64,000 bases of DNA, taken from positions 1,302,001-1,366,000 of the forward strand of contig NC_089248.1 in the NCBI RefSeq assembly GCF_000512585.2, given 5' to 3'. Below are positions 23,001 through 35,366 of this stretch, one piece after another. The notes beneath the pieces were generated by a model. That model worked only from the letters and a program-made list of their open reading frames with translations, did not search any database and was not told the DNA's origin. Source of the stretch: Kwoniella bestiolae CBS 10118. Its lineage: Eukaryota; Basidiomycota; Tremellomycetes; Tremellales; Cryptococcaceae. Every line of letters starts with the position of its first letter. Position 1 is the first letter of the stretch. A program made the translations under genes and the position numbers.

Positions 23001-23675
23001 CGATGGGCTCTAAGGGGCAATCCGGCTGGACCTGCTCAGGAAAAGGAGGGGGATAAGGTTATTGGAGGAGCTACCCATCAAAGAGAGGTACTTCGACCCT
23101 ATCGAAGTGAGGATGAGGTACTCGATCCGGAGAATGGAGATGGGTTGGACGATGGGCTGGATAGGACGGTTGATCTGGAGATGGAATTGGATAGTGAGGT
23201 TGAGGTGATCGTTATTGATGATGACGAGGAGGAGGAGGTTGAAGAAGTGAGGAATAATGTGAAGATCGAAATGCACAACAATGGTCTCAATGAGGACGTG
23301 CAGGGAGATCCGGAGGTAACAATCCATGGAGATGATGAGGTCGAGAAGGACGTGGAAGCTACGGTGTTGCAAGTGGGTCAAGGACCAAATACTGTACCTG
23401 GAGATGATACCCACTCGGTATCGGTTCCGGAGCCGAAGTCCGACTTCACTCAGAGATCAGAATCAAACAATCAAGACCCTCTACAAGATGAGGACGAGGC
23501 AGAAGCCTCAAACCTGACCGTAGAGTCATCTGTCGAAGTACCGGCCATAGCCCGAGCTACGAAGTTGGGGCGCGATTTCAAGTTGGATTTGAGAGTAGAT
23601 GGGTTGATGGAGCGGGAAGTGCGAAAAGCAATTGATGGTATGGACAGAGCGAGAACCAGAAAGTTTGGGAAATAG
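20092..23675 (+). CDS. Large OB-fold/disordered protein, possibly TPP1-like telomere protein
   Basis: Exons 20092-20202, 20301-20416, 20505-20795 and 20858-23675 give 1111 aa. The first about 170 residues are compact: TSWISKSIIQHD at the start, a strand PIRGRYAQVIK, then EIRGVISDKTHWIRVKFD and a helix LLEILKWRVINGD. WI..., followed by a strand with V-SD..H-VRV, recalls the OB-fold of shelterin TPP1/Tpz1 (W-[IV] start, SD..HS[VI]RC). I offer this as a hypothesis. The remaining about 900 residues are disordered: acidic patches, long Ser/Gln-rich runs, Lys/Arg clusters (SPLKKRRKVG, which fits a nuclear signal), a SUMO-interacting motif VIVIDDDEEEE near residue 956 and a basic C terminus. A nuclear scaffold is likely. 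The weakest splice site is the GTGGAT donor after exon 1. Confidence 0.6.
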
Positions 23676-23939
23676 CGATGGGATTGGTCGATCCGAGTGA
23701 ATCATATATGTTAGATTTATGATATTAATGATGAATATGATAGGACATTGGCGTTTACGCTCCCAATTGTTGTACATTGTGTATATTTATGTTCGGTACT
23801 ATATGATCTTATGAATTATGATTATGACATTATGACACATGAATCGACCCATGATTTCAAGAACATCGACTTGGTGAGACGTCTATATGAGTTGCATGGC
23901 ATAGCTTCTATCTACCAAATTTAACCTAGATCATATCCC

Positions 23940-26048
23940 TTACTTCTTCAAAACATCCTTCACATACCCCTCCCAACCGACTTCTTCCAACTTATCACAC
24001 TTGACCAGCACCTCCTCTTCCAATTTCCTGGAATATTCCTCAGTGGATATCTGATATTTGGGGATGGATGTGCCCAGTATCCTAATAGCCAGTAGGGCGG
24101 CGTTGGTCGAGTTGTTGATTCCTACTGTTGCGCAGGGGATTCCTCGCTACGTACAAGTACAGGAGATAGGTCAATAATCATTTTCTCAAATGTCTCGATA
24201 TGGTGTGGGGGCAAGTTGAATGGACCAGATCAATGATCTTCGGAGGATTGAGAATTGCTGACACAAGGGATCGCCACTCACAGGCATCTGAACAATACTA
24301 TATAGACTGTCCACCCCATCCAACACACTTGCCTTGACGGGAACTCCAATGACAGGCAAGGAAGTTTCGCTAGCCACCATCCCTGGCAGGTGTGCCGCCC
24401 CACCCGCTCCTGCTATAATTGCTCTAAGACCCCTATGAGCAGCAGATTTAGCATACTGCACCATCCTCTCTGGGGTCCTGTGCGCGGAGGTAATAGTCAA
24501 TTCGTAGGGTATGCCGAACTGATCGAGTATCTTGGTAGCGGGAAGCATGACCGGTAAGTCTGAGTCCGAGCCCATTATGATCCCTACGAGAGGTTTCTTA
24601 TGGGAGTGCGAGGTGGTAGGTGGGGGAGGAGAGATCTTATCGATCCATTCGTCCGCTGCGTCTGGCTGGGCGAATAAAACGGTCCGGAGGTATGAGTGTA
24701 ATTCCGCATCGCTCTGAGCGGTTAGGGTGATATGTCCCATTTTCCTTGCTTTGCGGGATTCCTTCTTGCCGTACAGGTGGACTGCAGCGCCTGGAACTGA
24801 TAGGGCGTTATCCCGCATGGCCTCGATGGGAGACATGGAGGAGGACGAGCCGAGGATGTTCACCATTGCTGCTGATGGGACTCGGAGGTCTGTCGAGCCG
24901 AGGGGAAGGGAGAGGATCGCTCGGAGATGATTCTCGAATTGAGAGGTGTGGCATGCTTCGATAGTGTGATGTCCTGAGTTGTGGGGACGAGGGGCGATCT
25001 CGTTGAGGAGGAGGGAGCCTGAGAGGAAGATTGAAGATATCAGTGTCTCTTGATACGTAATGAATCTTCAAGCAGCGGTGCTGGACGTATGATCGGTGGG
25101 GGCGAACGCATAGTTGCGAAGTGAGGCATATGTTTCATACGTGATATGAGTGAAGAGAAGGAAGGTAGAGAGCCCACTCACCATCCTCCATCAAGAACAT
25201 CTCCACTCCAAATATACCAGCCCCCTGCAGATGTCCCACAGCCTTCTCCGCCAATTCCCTCGCACGATGGTTCAAGTCCCTTTCACCCCTCAACGGGGCA
25301 AGACAGACTCTCAAAATACTCTCCCGGTGGATAGTCTCAACCGCATCATAAGATTTCACCTCCCCCTCTTTATTCCTAACTACCATCACAGCCACCTCCT
25401 TCACGAACGGTGCCCAACCCTCAGCATACAACGGTCTATCTCCCAAAAATTCCAAAGACTTGTTGATATCTTCCGACGAGGTAGATTGGAGGGGCGAGTT
25501 ACCTCTTCCATCATAAGCCAACGTCTTAGCTTTGAGCATCACTGGTAATCCCAATTTTCCCACCACGTCTTTTACATCCTGTTCTGAGGGATTTAAGGGG
25601 AGTTCGTCAAATGGAGCAACGGGTATACCTTTCCCAGCGAGGTATTTCTTCTGTTGGTATTTATCCTGAATGAGTCGAATGGTAGATGGGGAAGGTTGGA
25701 CCTCGCATAAACCCTCTTTCTCCACTGCCTCTAGGACATCCGCATTGACATGTTCGATCTCGACTGTCAAGATATCGCATTTCTTGGCTAGCTCCCTTAT
25801 ATGACTTTCGGATGTGAATGGCCCGTCAAGGTGGCCTGAGTGATTTTCTGGAGGGAGGAGGGTCTGTTTGGCGGGTGTGTATGAGCCTGAGTCGAGGATT
25901 AGGAGGGGGATGCCGAGGAGGGCGGCTGGGTGGGTGAGCATTCGGCCAAGTTGACCGCCACCTGTACACCTGTGATAAGCCATGAGACACGGTGATTGAT
26001 GCTAGAGAGATGCTCACCTAAGATACCGACTGTCTTCTGAGGTGCCAT
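23940..26048 (-). CDS. ADE2: Phosphoribosylaminoimidazole carboxylase
   Basis: Exons 26048-26018, 25961-25182, 25018-24282 and 24146-23940 give 584 aa, the usual size of fungal Ade2. It converts AIR to CAIR in purine synthesis in the cytosol. The N-terminal PurK/ATP-grasp half starts KTVGILGGGQLGRM, with DKYQQKKYLAGKGIPVAPF, VMLKAKTLAYDGRGNSPL and the metal-site region FGVEMFLMEDGSLLLNEIAP, then RPHNSGHHTIEAC. The C-terminal PurE half has VGIIMGSDSDLPVMLPA, SAHRTPERM, IIAGAGGAAHLPGM and the ending INNSTNAALLAIRILGTSIP. Loss of Ade2 in fungi gives red colonies. Divergent from the next gene; 26049-26416 holds no gene. Confidence 0.97.
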
Positions 26049-26416
26049 GATGATGCTATACTACTTTAGGTATGCTTAAGAAGGATGGATGATGATAGCA
26101 GATGAACAGATAGATGGGATATCAACAGATCATGTCGAGGGCTGAAGATGGAAAAAAAAGTTGACCAGGCACCGAGGGTGAGCCGATTACAACTGTGTTC
26201 TAATGGTTATTAGGACGATTCCAAAAGAGCGATTAGCAATAATCGTAATCCAATGTGTCGATTCCTCCGGTTACTTGCAAGGATGAGTTGAACCGGGTCC
26301 AACGTGATGTTGATGTTGATGTGAGGATGCTAGATCATGGATGTTGGCATCAAAGCTATCCACTGAGACCGCTCGATGGACTTCTACTAATTGAGACACT
26401 GCAAGCTCGCTGTAGA

Positions 26417-28192
26417 ATGGCCTCCTCAAGCAAATCAGCGTCTGCGTCCTCGGGATCAGAGCTCAGCACAGTGCGGTCTTCCCTCCCCCTCGAGAAGGTC
26501 GTACCCTACCTCGAACAGAACATAGAGGGGTTCAAGGGACCGGTAGAAGTCAAGCAGTTCAAGGTGGGTGACTAATACTCTCACTAGTGAATCGTCTACG
26601 TCTGCGAGCAAATACCAGGCTGCTCAGCTGGTCCCCCCTTCTTATGTCAGCTTGAGGAATATGCTAATTCATTCTGCTTGCTGCCTCGGTCTCGGTAGTT
26701 CGGCCAAGTATGTCTGCCCTCTTCTTCCCCTGCTGGACTGTGCCCCTGCTGACCCATTGCAGTCGAACCCCACATACCTCCTCACTCCCAGCTCACCAAA
26801 ACAATCATACGTCCTACGGCGAGCGCCATCGGGCCCACTACTCTCACCGACAGCTCACAGAGTGGACCGGGAGTATCTGATCCTATCGGCTTTGAACAGG
26901 TACAATCAGACGGTATCAGCCGAACATGCCGTCCCAGTACCCAAAGTCTATTGCCTATGCGAGGATAAAGAGGTAGCGGGAGCTGCATTCTATGTCATGG
27001 AGTATCTCAAGGGAAGGATATTCACTGATGTCCGATTGAGAGAGTTAGAGAAAGAAGAACGATGGGCATGGTAAGTTGCATTTTATCTGCGTTGTATTCA
27101 ATATTACATATTAGGCTGATATGTTTGAGGGTCATCAGCTGGAATTCGGCCATCTCAACACTAAGCAAACTATCTACCATCCCCATACCTTCTCTGAACC
27201 TTCCAGCCTCGTTCGCTCCTCCCCCTTCTGCGAAACCATACTTCCCCAGACAAGTTGGATCTTTGCTCAAAGTATCGCAGGCGCAGAGTAAAGCCAAGAA
27301 CAAAGATACGGGTGAGGAATTGGGTGCTATTTGGGGTACAGACGAGATGAAGGGATGGTTTGAAAAGGGCGCTCAGGTGATCGCAGAGATGGAAAGCAAG
27401 AGAGGGGTGGGAGGGGTGGTTCATGGGGATTACAAGTTGGATAATTTGGTTAGTCAACTTACTTTCCTTTCTCCACAGCTTATGTGCCTCATCTCGCCTG
27501 CGCCTCATATTTGGTGTGCCACACCACATGGATGTACACATCGATCCGGGGAGTGTGCTAGTGCTGACTGACTCTGCTCTTTATTAGATATTCCATCCCA
27601 CCGAGCCAAAAGTAATAGGTATCCTAGACTGGGAGCTTTGCACACTAGGATCACCCCTCGCAGACCTCGGTAATCTACTCTTACCATTCTCATTCCCACC
27701 TATGTCATCGTCCCATCGAGAGAACCTGGCGAGCGCACTGGGAGGAAGTGACAAGAGGGATGATATGACCCTGTTACTTGGGTTGAAAGGCCTATCAAGC
27801 TCCGAGACAGGATTACCGCAGAGGGAGGAGTTGGAGGCATGGTGGGTGAAGGGCATGAATGATGGGTTAGCTTTCCATCAGCAGAAAGATAATTGGGTTT
27901 TGCCTATACCTGGTATGAGGTAAGTACATCTTATTCCCAAATTTGGTCTTGGTGTGTCCATTCGCAGTATCTGGCTGATATACGTAATTGAATGTTTAGT
28001 TGGGTAAGATCATGGATACTCTTCAGATTAGCAATAATAGCTCAAGGGATCGCAGCGAGAGCGGCATTGGGTCAAGCCAGTTCAGCAGATGCCAGAGCAG
28101 ATAGTAGACCTGTATTTGATTTTTTCGGTAAGATGGCTTGGGAGGTGAAGCAGGAGGCGGAGAGGGATAAAGAGGGAAGGGCGAAGTTGTAA
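26417..28192 (+). CDS. Phosphotransferase-family (APH/ACAD10-like) kinase
   Basis: Six exons: 26417-26563, 26699-26707, 26763-27070, 27139-27448, 27588-27919 and 28000-28192, giving 432 aa. The second exon is only 9 nt and encodes Phe-Gly-Gln, completing the nucleotide-binding VKQFKFGQSNPTYLL expected in the family. Other marks are YVLRRAPSGPLLSPTAHRVD, the catalytic loop VVHGDYKLDNLIFHP and the metal-binding Asp in VIGILDWELCTLGSPLADLG, then a C-terminal helix set. Relatives are the aminoglycoside-phosphotransferase domains of human ACAD10/11, which phosphorylate 4-hydroxy acids before beta-oxidation; here the kinase stands alone. The substrate is inferred, not shown. It is convergent with ribokinase. 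Confidence 0.88.
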
Positions 28193-28304
28193 ACCCTGTT
28201 TAGCGATCTATTTATGCTGAATGCATGTTGTACACTTCGGATGACATAGTGTCGGAACTTCTTGTTAGTGCAATGTCCACCTTCTACACGTTTGAAAATA
28301 CCAT

Positions 28305-29607
28305 CTACGATAGTCTAGAAAGTACCGTCTCTCTACTTGGAACACTCTCCATCGCTCCTTGATTTTCCACGCAAATAGCGCAAGCCTAGGTTATGTCAAC
28401 TTATCAATACCATGCTCTCATGATATTCGCCATCGACCAGATGAAGGGATGACAAGAAGTCTACTCACCGTCAAACAAGTCTTGAGCACCTGTTCCAAAC
28501 CCTCGCCCCGCATCAAGCCAGCAACGAAATACCCCGCAAAACAATCACCAGCCCCCGTCGTATCTTTAAGGGGATTGACCAGTTTTCCAGCAGGTAAATG
28601 TCCAACGTCGTCACTACCAGAAGTAGGGTTAGAATACAGTATTCCCTTGGACCCAAGGGTACAAATTATGTTGATATCCTTGGAGAAATAGCTGTTTCTA
28701 TGCAGATTCAATATACCTTCCGTGGACCGTTTCTTCAGCTCTTCTAGTTCTAGTTCCTCCAAATTCTGCTGTTTCTTCTTTTTCGTCTGGGATTCATCAA
28801 AAGCGTCTAGTAGATCGAATAGCTCTCCCTCATTTACTATCAACCATGATAGACAGTCCCACGGGAACTCTCGAAGTTGGGCGGGGGATAACATCGGTGA
28901 GGGATTGAATACTGATATCAGGCCTTCTTGCTTGGATGCTTTGAGATATGAGAGCGTCGACTGGAGAGGGATCTCGTTCTGGAGGAGGACGTGAGTGTAG
29001 GCTTGTAGATTGGGTGAGGGGAGAGGGGAAGGGAGATGGTAGTTTGCTCCTGCGTGGAGAACTGTAAACACGACAAGAAATTAGCATGATTTTAAGTCAT
29101 CGTGTAGGTAAACATTGACTGACCTATGGAATTCTCTCCATCAGAAGCAGATTGTATGATAGCTCTTCCCGTCAACTTCACTTCATCATCAGCTTCCTAT
29201 TCCATCTTCACTATTTCATTGGATCTGCTCTACTTCTGGTAACTCACCTCATCATCCAACGTTATCAATTTGCCATCGCTCACTCCACCCTCTTTGAGAA
29301 ACCCTCTAACCCACTCCCCATCCTTCCCTATACATCCATCTAGATCGACAGCTCCACCCCCTCGAGCAACTGCGTAAGCTTGGTTCGCGCCCTTCCCACC
29401 CGCTCGTTTAGTCAGGGAGGTAGAGGAGATGGTTTCGCCCGGTCTGACGATATGAGGGAGGGCGAAGAACTCGTCGATGTCTGAATTTTAGCGCATGGTA
29501 AGCTCGACATTCCTATAGAGGGCAGTTCTGGTGCGGAGGAGAGGCAAGGGCAGACACATACTGATTGATCCTCTGACCAGACACTTGGGCTGAGATGACG
29601 ATGCCAT
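28305..29607 (-). CDS. RBK1: Ribokinase
   Basis: Exons 29607-29562, 29480-29248, 29196-29124, 29061-28469 and 28385-28305 give 341 aa. Ribokinase phosphorylates D-ribose to ribose-5-phosphate. PfkB signatures: GSINIDEFFALPHIVRPGET near the N terminus, then the substrate loop TKRAGGKGANQAYAVARGGG, and the anion hole/catalytic base PLKDTTGAGDCFAGYFVAG; the C terminus AICVENQGAMESVPSR is typical. A Lys/Gln/Glu-rich insert (about 30 residues, DESQTKKKKQQNLEELELEE) interrupts the middle and is unusual in length. Bases 29608-30181 upstream hold nothing I can support. Confidence 0.95.
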
Positions 29608-30181
29608 TTATGATGTTCCTCCCGTGATGATTCTGAAAGAGATTGGTTCTCAGCTTTTGCTGTACCTATCAGTCTCGAATGAGTTGGATCTATTTGGGGG
29701 AGTGGTTGGGCTGAGAGGAAATCTCAATGCGATACGAGTGTATAGTGTATCGTATGAACGATGGAAGATATGGACTCGACGAGATCCGAATAATTGGATT
29801 TGAAAGTGATGTTCGGGCCGAACGCACAAGGCAAAGCTCGGATAATCGTGCTCTGTGGCACGTGGCAACTGATCTGCTTCGAGACAAGACAGAGCAGCCT
29901 CGAAGGAAAAAGGAGCAGGGAGGGCTGGACACGCAAGAATGAGAGCGAGAGACATGGGCAATTCAGTGAGTATAGTCCTAGATACATTTCCTCACCCAAG
30001 ACGCGAACACAAAAGCAGACGAGACCGTGACCTTGAAAATGCAGTGACAATAGAATCAAGACTTGCAACAAAGTATGACTGATGATATTTCACAACAATC
30101 CATAGCTGTCTATTGACTGTCGACACTCCATTACGGAGTCCCATGTCCCACTACTACCCTCTCAGTCAATTAGCGAAGGTC

Positions 30182-31629
30182 TCACGACTCACTCTCTGGA
30201 TCAGAGCGCGTTTGCGGTTTTGGTCGTCTAGCATTAGTGTTCTGCTTTTGTTTCCTTTCCTTCTCCCAATGCTTCGAGCACTGACCTCGATAATGATTGG
30301 GCTTCCCCTTATCCACAGCAAGCCACCCACATGCGTGGTGGTTAACAACAACAATGGATGGAACACTGCCTTTTTGATTTATCTTTGAAAGATCGTTTGA
30401 TTCTCCCGTGGCCATTTCGGGCGGATCAGGGCCGGTTACATTTGTCTGTTCTTGCTCAAGGGGTGCTCTCCGACACATCTTAACAGGTGTCCACCCCCCG
30501 TTGGCGAATGAACTTACTTTCGTGCTCGTCACCCACTCGAATTTCGTGGCATCTTCCGATAAGCGGCCTATCAGCTTTGCACTGGGGTCTTTGGTTTCCA
30601 ATTTGTAGTACCACCTTGTCCCGTCACCAGGTGATATGGGATGTCGCGTAAGGGTGACGAGTTCCTTGTCGACTCTATTCTCAAGGTCTCCTCCAAAGTG
30701 ACGGCCAACATCCTCTTGGGAAACCAAGACGGCCGAGGTCCATTCCCCCACATGTATAGCATTCAACGAGCTACACTCGGATTCACCATACAAATCTGAA
30801 AATCTGCCCTCCCGATAAAGACGCATTTCCTCATAGTTAGGGTTGGCACGCAGTCTGGAGACCGGTTTCCGTATACGTGATGAGCTCGTACCACCTTTGG
30901 GTCTTGCCCTACGTCTAGCAGCAGAATGGGATTTATTGTGTCTTCCACGAGATGATGTGGAGGATCGAGCTTCGGATGAATCCTCGGACGGGTCCGTCAC
31001 AGAGCCCAAGCCGGGAGGGATGTCCTCTCTTTGAGCTGCTTCGTCCAGAGAAGCATAGTTTGGGTGTAACAAGCTAAAGTCAATGGTATTATTCGCTACC
31101 GTATTCGCAACTGCTGAATGGGCTGCGCCAGTCCAGGCGTTAACGTCCGGCTCCTCGATGGAGATTTGGAAATTAGACCCGGCGGGCGGAGGGTACTCCA
31201 TCCCTCCTACAATCAAAGGGACTTGCAAAAGGTTCGAATGCTGACCACGACCAGGTGTCCAGCTTGTGGAATGACTGTTTTCAGCAAATGCTTGCGCTTC
31301 TTGATGTTGACCCCCAGCAGGGAAAATGGAATTCTGTGAAAATCCTCTTACTTCATGTGACGGGACTGAGTGATCGATTTGAAAGGGTTGGCCCTGGTAG
31401 TAGCTAGGTAGATAAACCAGCATGTTGTCCCGCTGTGTCAGCATCACCTATCTCTTTGATTTTTGTTGCGTCGATACGAGCAGACTCACTCATGTTGGGG
31501 ATAGTAGTCTCGGTACCCCTCACTCCAAGCCGCCGTTGCTGGCTTAGCGCTCGTATCCGGCGACAAGCTCTGCATTCCCTCTGTGGCATAATTATAATCG
31601 AGAATCCGTTGCAGCTCGTCGTCGTTCAT
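30182..31629 (-). CDS. Unrecognised nuclear-type protein with C-terminal Cys/His motif
   Basis: Two exons, 31629-31490 and 31403-30182, joined by an 86-nt intron, give 453 aa. The N-terminal 150 residues are low in charge and Gln/Asn/Ser-rich. A basic stretch follows (SRGRHNKSHSAARRRARPKG ... RIRKPVSRLRANPNYEEMRL), fitting nuclear import or nucleic-acid binding. A globular-looking block with Trp residues (IHVGEWTSAVLVSQEDV ... GTRWYYKLETKDPSAKLIGR ... EWVTSTKV) comes next. The C terminus is HHACGWLAVDKGKPNHYRGQ, then CSKHWEKERKQKQ: a C-x(n)-H...C-x2-H spacing that could chelate one zinc. I know no family with this arrangement. The splice was chosen because it is the only GT-AG pair that keeps phase. 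Confidence 0.7.
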
Positions 31630-32158
31630 CGTGACGATTGGATCAGAAATGAGTCAAGGTAACAGTAGCTGTGGTGAATTTAGTGCACATCTACCAAAAG
31701 ATTCAAGTGGCAAATCACGACACGATCTCAATCTATACTTTGGAACATGTATAGCTGAGCAGTGCGGTACATAATTAGTACAAAGAGCTGAGACTCGATT
31801 TACGCTCTTGGGCAGAGAAGCGGACTCCGAAAAAGGTAGACCCGCTCGAGAAAGGACGTGAACCTGATACAGGTGTCAAAGAGCCAGGGATCAAAGGATG
31901 ACGACCTTGGTTGATCACGAGTGGGTTTCCCAATCTCGCAGAGAAGATTGGACAGCAGACGGCTTCAGTGAACGGTAAAGAACCAGTGCCGGAACTTCAC
32001 AACGGGCGTCCGGGTCATACACCCTAGAGTATGCTTAGTATACAGAATATTGGATGCGCATTACTGTATAAACCCACGCATAGCGCGATCCTAGAAGTCA
32101 AAAGGATTTACAGTACAACGATGCTGTTCTAGACGGGTTCACAGTTCCTAGCTTCTAA
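31630..32158. other. Intergenic, no gene seen
   Basis: Upstream region of the Cys/His-motif gene and 3' side of the glucoamylase. No RNA gene or repeat was recognised. Confidence 0.5.
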
Positions 32159-34443
32159 CTACCTCGAGACAATCTCATTCCCGGTCGAAGCCATAGCTTC
32201 CTCTCTAGCTTTAACAGCGCTCATGAAGCTCGCATACGACCAAGTGAGATCCCTTGCTCCTCTAGGTTTCCCATCGTTCCTGAAATCACAAATCAATAAC
32301 AGATCAGTTGAAAAGCTCACAGTGGATTGACCAAAAGTCAGTTCTATATTTTGGGACAGGATTTCTAGGATAGTAGTGCGGATGATGATGGACTCACCTT
32401 CCGATCTGCTCGCTCATCCATCCTTCCCCATCCATAGCATCCCTAGAAACGTCCAAATACCTATCCCCAATCTCCCTCAATCTCTTCAACGCTTTCTCGA
32501 AACTTTTACCACCCGTCCCATACCTTCTACCAGGTTTTACAGTCTTTCTTAACGCTTGATTCCAGAATTGCTTGGTAGATTCGGTGGTATCGATATACCC
32601 TTGAGTTCGATGTTCTGCTTCCATGATATAAAAGGATTGTGCGATGGCGTTGGTACATATGTGCCTGTAACAATCCCTTGATCATCAGCCAAATTGACTC
32701 ATCTTTCTCATCCAGTGAATGATCAATGTTCGTAGGGGAACACGTCTTACCAAGGATTCGCTTTACTTTTCCTTACACCATCATATACATCTTCCCTATA
32801 TCTTCCCAATGCCCAGCCCTGCGTCCAGCTACCTATATTCCCATTGATCTTGTAGAGCCCATCGAACGAGAGAATATATCGATGCAAGGTGGAGATCACT
32901 TCCGGATTAGTTGCGGAGAATACCGGTATAGTCATATTGTATTGGCCATAACCATCTAAGTCTATATGATCTCCAGCATGAATAAGAGAGAGGGGTATCG
33001 AACAATCCAGCCATTCTCTCTCTGGAAGTGAGGTAGGTGTATTATCCCCGTCGAGCCGTAACGAAGGGATAGTCGAGAGGTAATACTGCTTCTCATCGTT
33101 CCAGAAAACCTTCAGCTTCTGAGCGATAGAATCAGCTTGTTCGGAGTAAAATAATTCGGCACCAGTATCATTCAGTCGGTATGCAAGGGACGAGCCAGCT
33201 TGGAGGGCTCGTAGCGATACGATGAGAGTGAAGAAGTGGTGGCCGTTACTGATCATGTACTATGTTAGCATCAAATTCACGGGATCGTTCAAGGGTTTCA
33301 TCCTACGGGATTCGATCTGTACCCATCTGAAGTTACAGTGTAAACCAAACTTACACTTCTTCCCAGAGGTCGAACCCCGACTTTGACCATCCGTGCGATA
33401 CCTCCTCCAAATCGTTTTTCACTACCTTACCAGGAGCCATGATTTGATCGGGATCATACAGATTATCCTGTACATATTTCAGATCCGCAGGATATGCTCG
33501 GTCAAGCAGGAAATGCGCATAGGGGATCAAAGCCAATACTCGAAGAGCAGGTCCATCTCTGCACATATAGGAATGTAAGCAATCCGACCCCTGCGAGAAA
33601 ATCATTTCCCAAACGTTCCTCTCTATCTGGCTTTTGGATGTATGTATGACACGTGAGAACCTACCTTTGAGGTCTACCCCAATCACCCACAAATGGTTTT
33701 CCATCAACCTGGAATTTCGGTTCGTTCAGCCCTCCATCATCGAGTCCTCCTGAGGGATTTGCAGTGTTCTGAATGGTGAGTTGCGATTGAACATAATCTC
33801 TCAAAAGAAGTTCGTCAAATTGTGATAGATTTGAAGGGAAGGAGGAATCGAGAGTGTTGAGTGTCTTATACACTAATGCCGAGTCTCTTGTCCAGGTGTA
33901 CTGTGTTCGAAGTGATCAGCTCTGTTTCCGCATATTCTACAAGAGTTGCATCGTGAATTATACCTTGCCATTCAACACGCCCAATACATGACGTACAGTA
34001 ATGACACGAAGGAATGAAAGTCTGAAATTCGAACTCACATAATAATCTGGTAAATCCTCGCTCTCACCTCTACTGGGACTAGCAACTACCAGTCCATCAT
34101 TCGCCCCTACCCTTGGTCCGATATTCCTCAGCAGCATATCCCTTGCTCTTTGACTCTCCCATTCAAGTTTCTCGGCATACCGACTAAGTTCAGAGGAGGA
34201 GGTGGGAGAGGGGAGGAACAAGCCAATGATAAGTAGACAGCCGAGTATGACTACTCCAAAGATGATGTAACACCTTCTCCGACGTTGGCGTTGACGTTGT
34301 ACTTTGTCTAAGGGAGGATCTAGTTCTGTCTGACCAGCTAGGGTCTTGGTTCTGGGTGAACCACGTCCTAACAATGGACCATCTTCGTTGATACCCTCCA
34401 ACTCTAGTTCATCATCCTGATCTTTCTGGTAAGATTGTTCCAT
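32159..34443 (-). CDS. Membrane-anchored glucoamylase (GH15)
   Basis: Exons 34443-34039, 33900-33665, 33558-33355, 33248-32751, 32664-32398 and 32279-32159 give 576 aa. Glucan 1,4-alpha-glucosidase releases glucose from starch or glycogen ends. Instead of a cleaved signal peptide it has an acidic cytosolic tail, a basic RQRQRRRR stop and a signal anchor at residues 58-78 (CYIIFGVVILGCLLIIGLFL), so it is a type II membrane enzyme with the catalytic domain outside or in the vacuole/Golgi lumen. GH15 marks: PDYYYTWTRDSALVYKTL, GGLNEPKFQVDGKPFVGDWG, then RPQRDGPALR, the catalytic acid region FDLWEEVNGHHFFT, and the base in WMSEQIGR followed by ARDLTWSYASF. There is no starch-binding domain. Confidence 0.93.
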
Positions 34444-34836
34444 CGTTGTCAGACGACAAGCTGCTCGCTGGTCGCTGGTTTCGATGTTGATGTCTTACAT
34501 CTGCTGAGGTCTGAAGCTCTCTAACGCTCTCGAATGTTGATGACGTGGAGAGGAGTGAATTGACTCGTATTCTTGAGATGAATGCCTCTATGAAGTGAGG
34601 ATATTGATGTCGACAACTGATGGAGTGCACGGTTACTTTGCATTCCCGACTATCTGGATGGCTTATCACGTGGTACTCACATGGTTGGAACCGGAATGAC
34701 ATCACCGTACATAACGATCGAATCAGTCAGGTTAGTCACAACACCATCCACCATATCCCCAGTCGTAGTCAAAGATCAACTCGTTCCTCTTTCTTCTTTC
34801 TCTCTCTTCCAGAAAACAACAACACTAACTACCAAA

Positions 34837-35138
34837 ATGTCATCTCAATCCCAGGACCAAAAGCAACAAGGTAAGTCCTCTTTTGTCGATCCTCTACTTC
34901 CCACGGCAAATGCTGATCCCCAGGTGGCATGGCGCAGAACCCCAACTTCCCGCTACAGAGGGTTTGACAGAGGAAGCCAGGAAGGCTGAACCTGATGCTG
35001 CTGAGCAAGCTAAGAAGGTGAGTTTGCGTTGGCTGTTCAGCTGCCACGAGCACAGGATATCCGAGCATCAGCTGACAGGCGGTACTTGGCGTTTAGCTCG
35101 AAGATGCTGGAGAATCTGTGCTTCCTACTATCACATAA
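34837..35138 (+). CDS. Small acidic hydrophilic protein, unknown
   Basis: Three exons, 34837-34870, 34938-35017 and 35097-35138, join in phase to 51 aa: Gln/Ser-rich start (MSSQSQDQKQQ), then Glu/Ala-rich EGLTEEARKAEPDAAEQAKK and a LEDAGESVLPTIT ending. The two consistent introns with branch sites (gctgac before the last acceptor) make a real gene likely despite its size. It looks disordered or helical with no motif. It is divergent from the glucoamylase, with ATCACGTGGT at 34665-34674 in between. Confidence 0.55.
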
Positions 35139-35366
35139 TCGGGCATTATGACAGGTGAATACTGGATATCAAGGTTGCCGCGCAGATGAAAGTAGGAGAT
35201 GGAGAAGTCAAAGAAACAATAACAAATGGTAAATGAAATGCATATAAACATGGTATCACAAAATATGGTACTACACTCAAACGATCCGCTAGTTTACATG
35301 ACATAATACTAATAAACTTTACAATGCTGAATCTACAGGATCAATGCGGAGGAATGATAATGATGC

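Noticed and set aside
33958..34038. Extra glucoamylase coding up to GVLNGK
   Set aside because: Skipping it gives the expected PDYYYTWTRD motif across one intron; including it breaks the motif.
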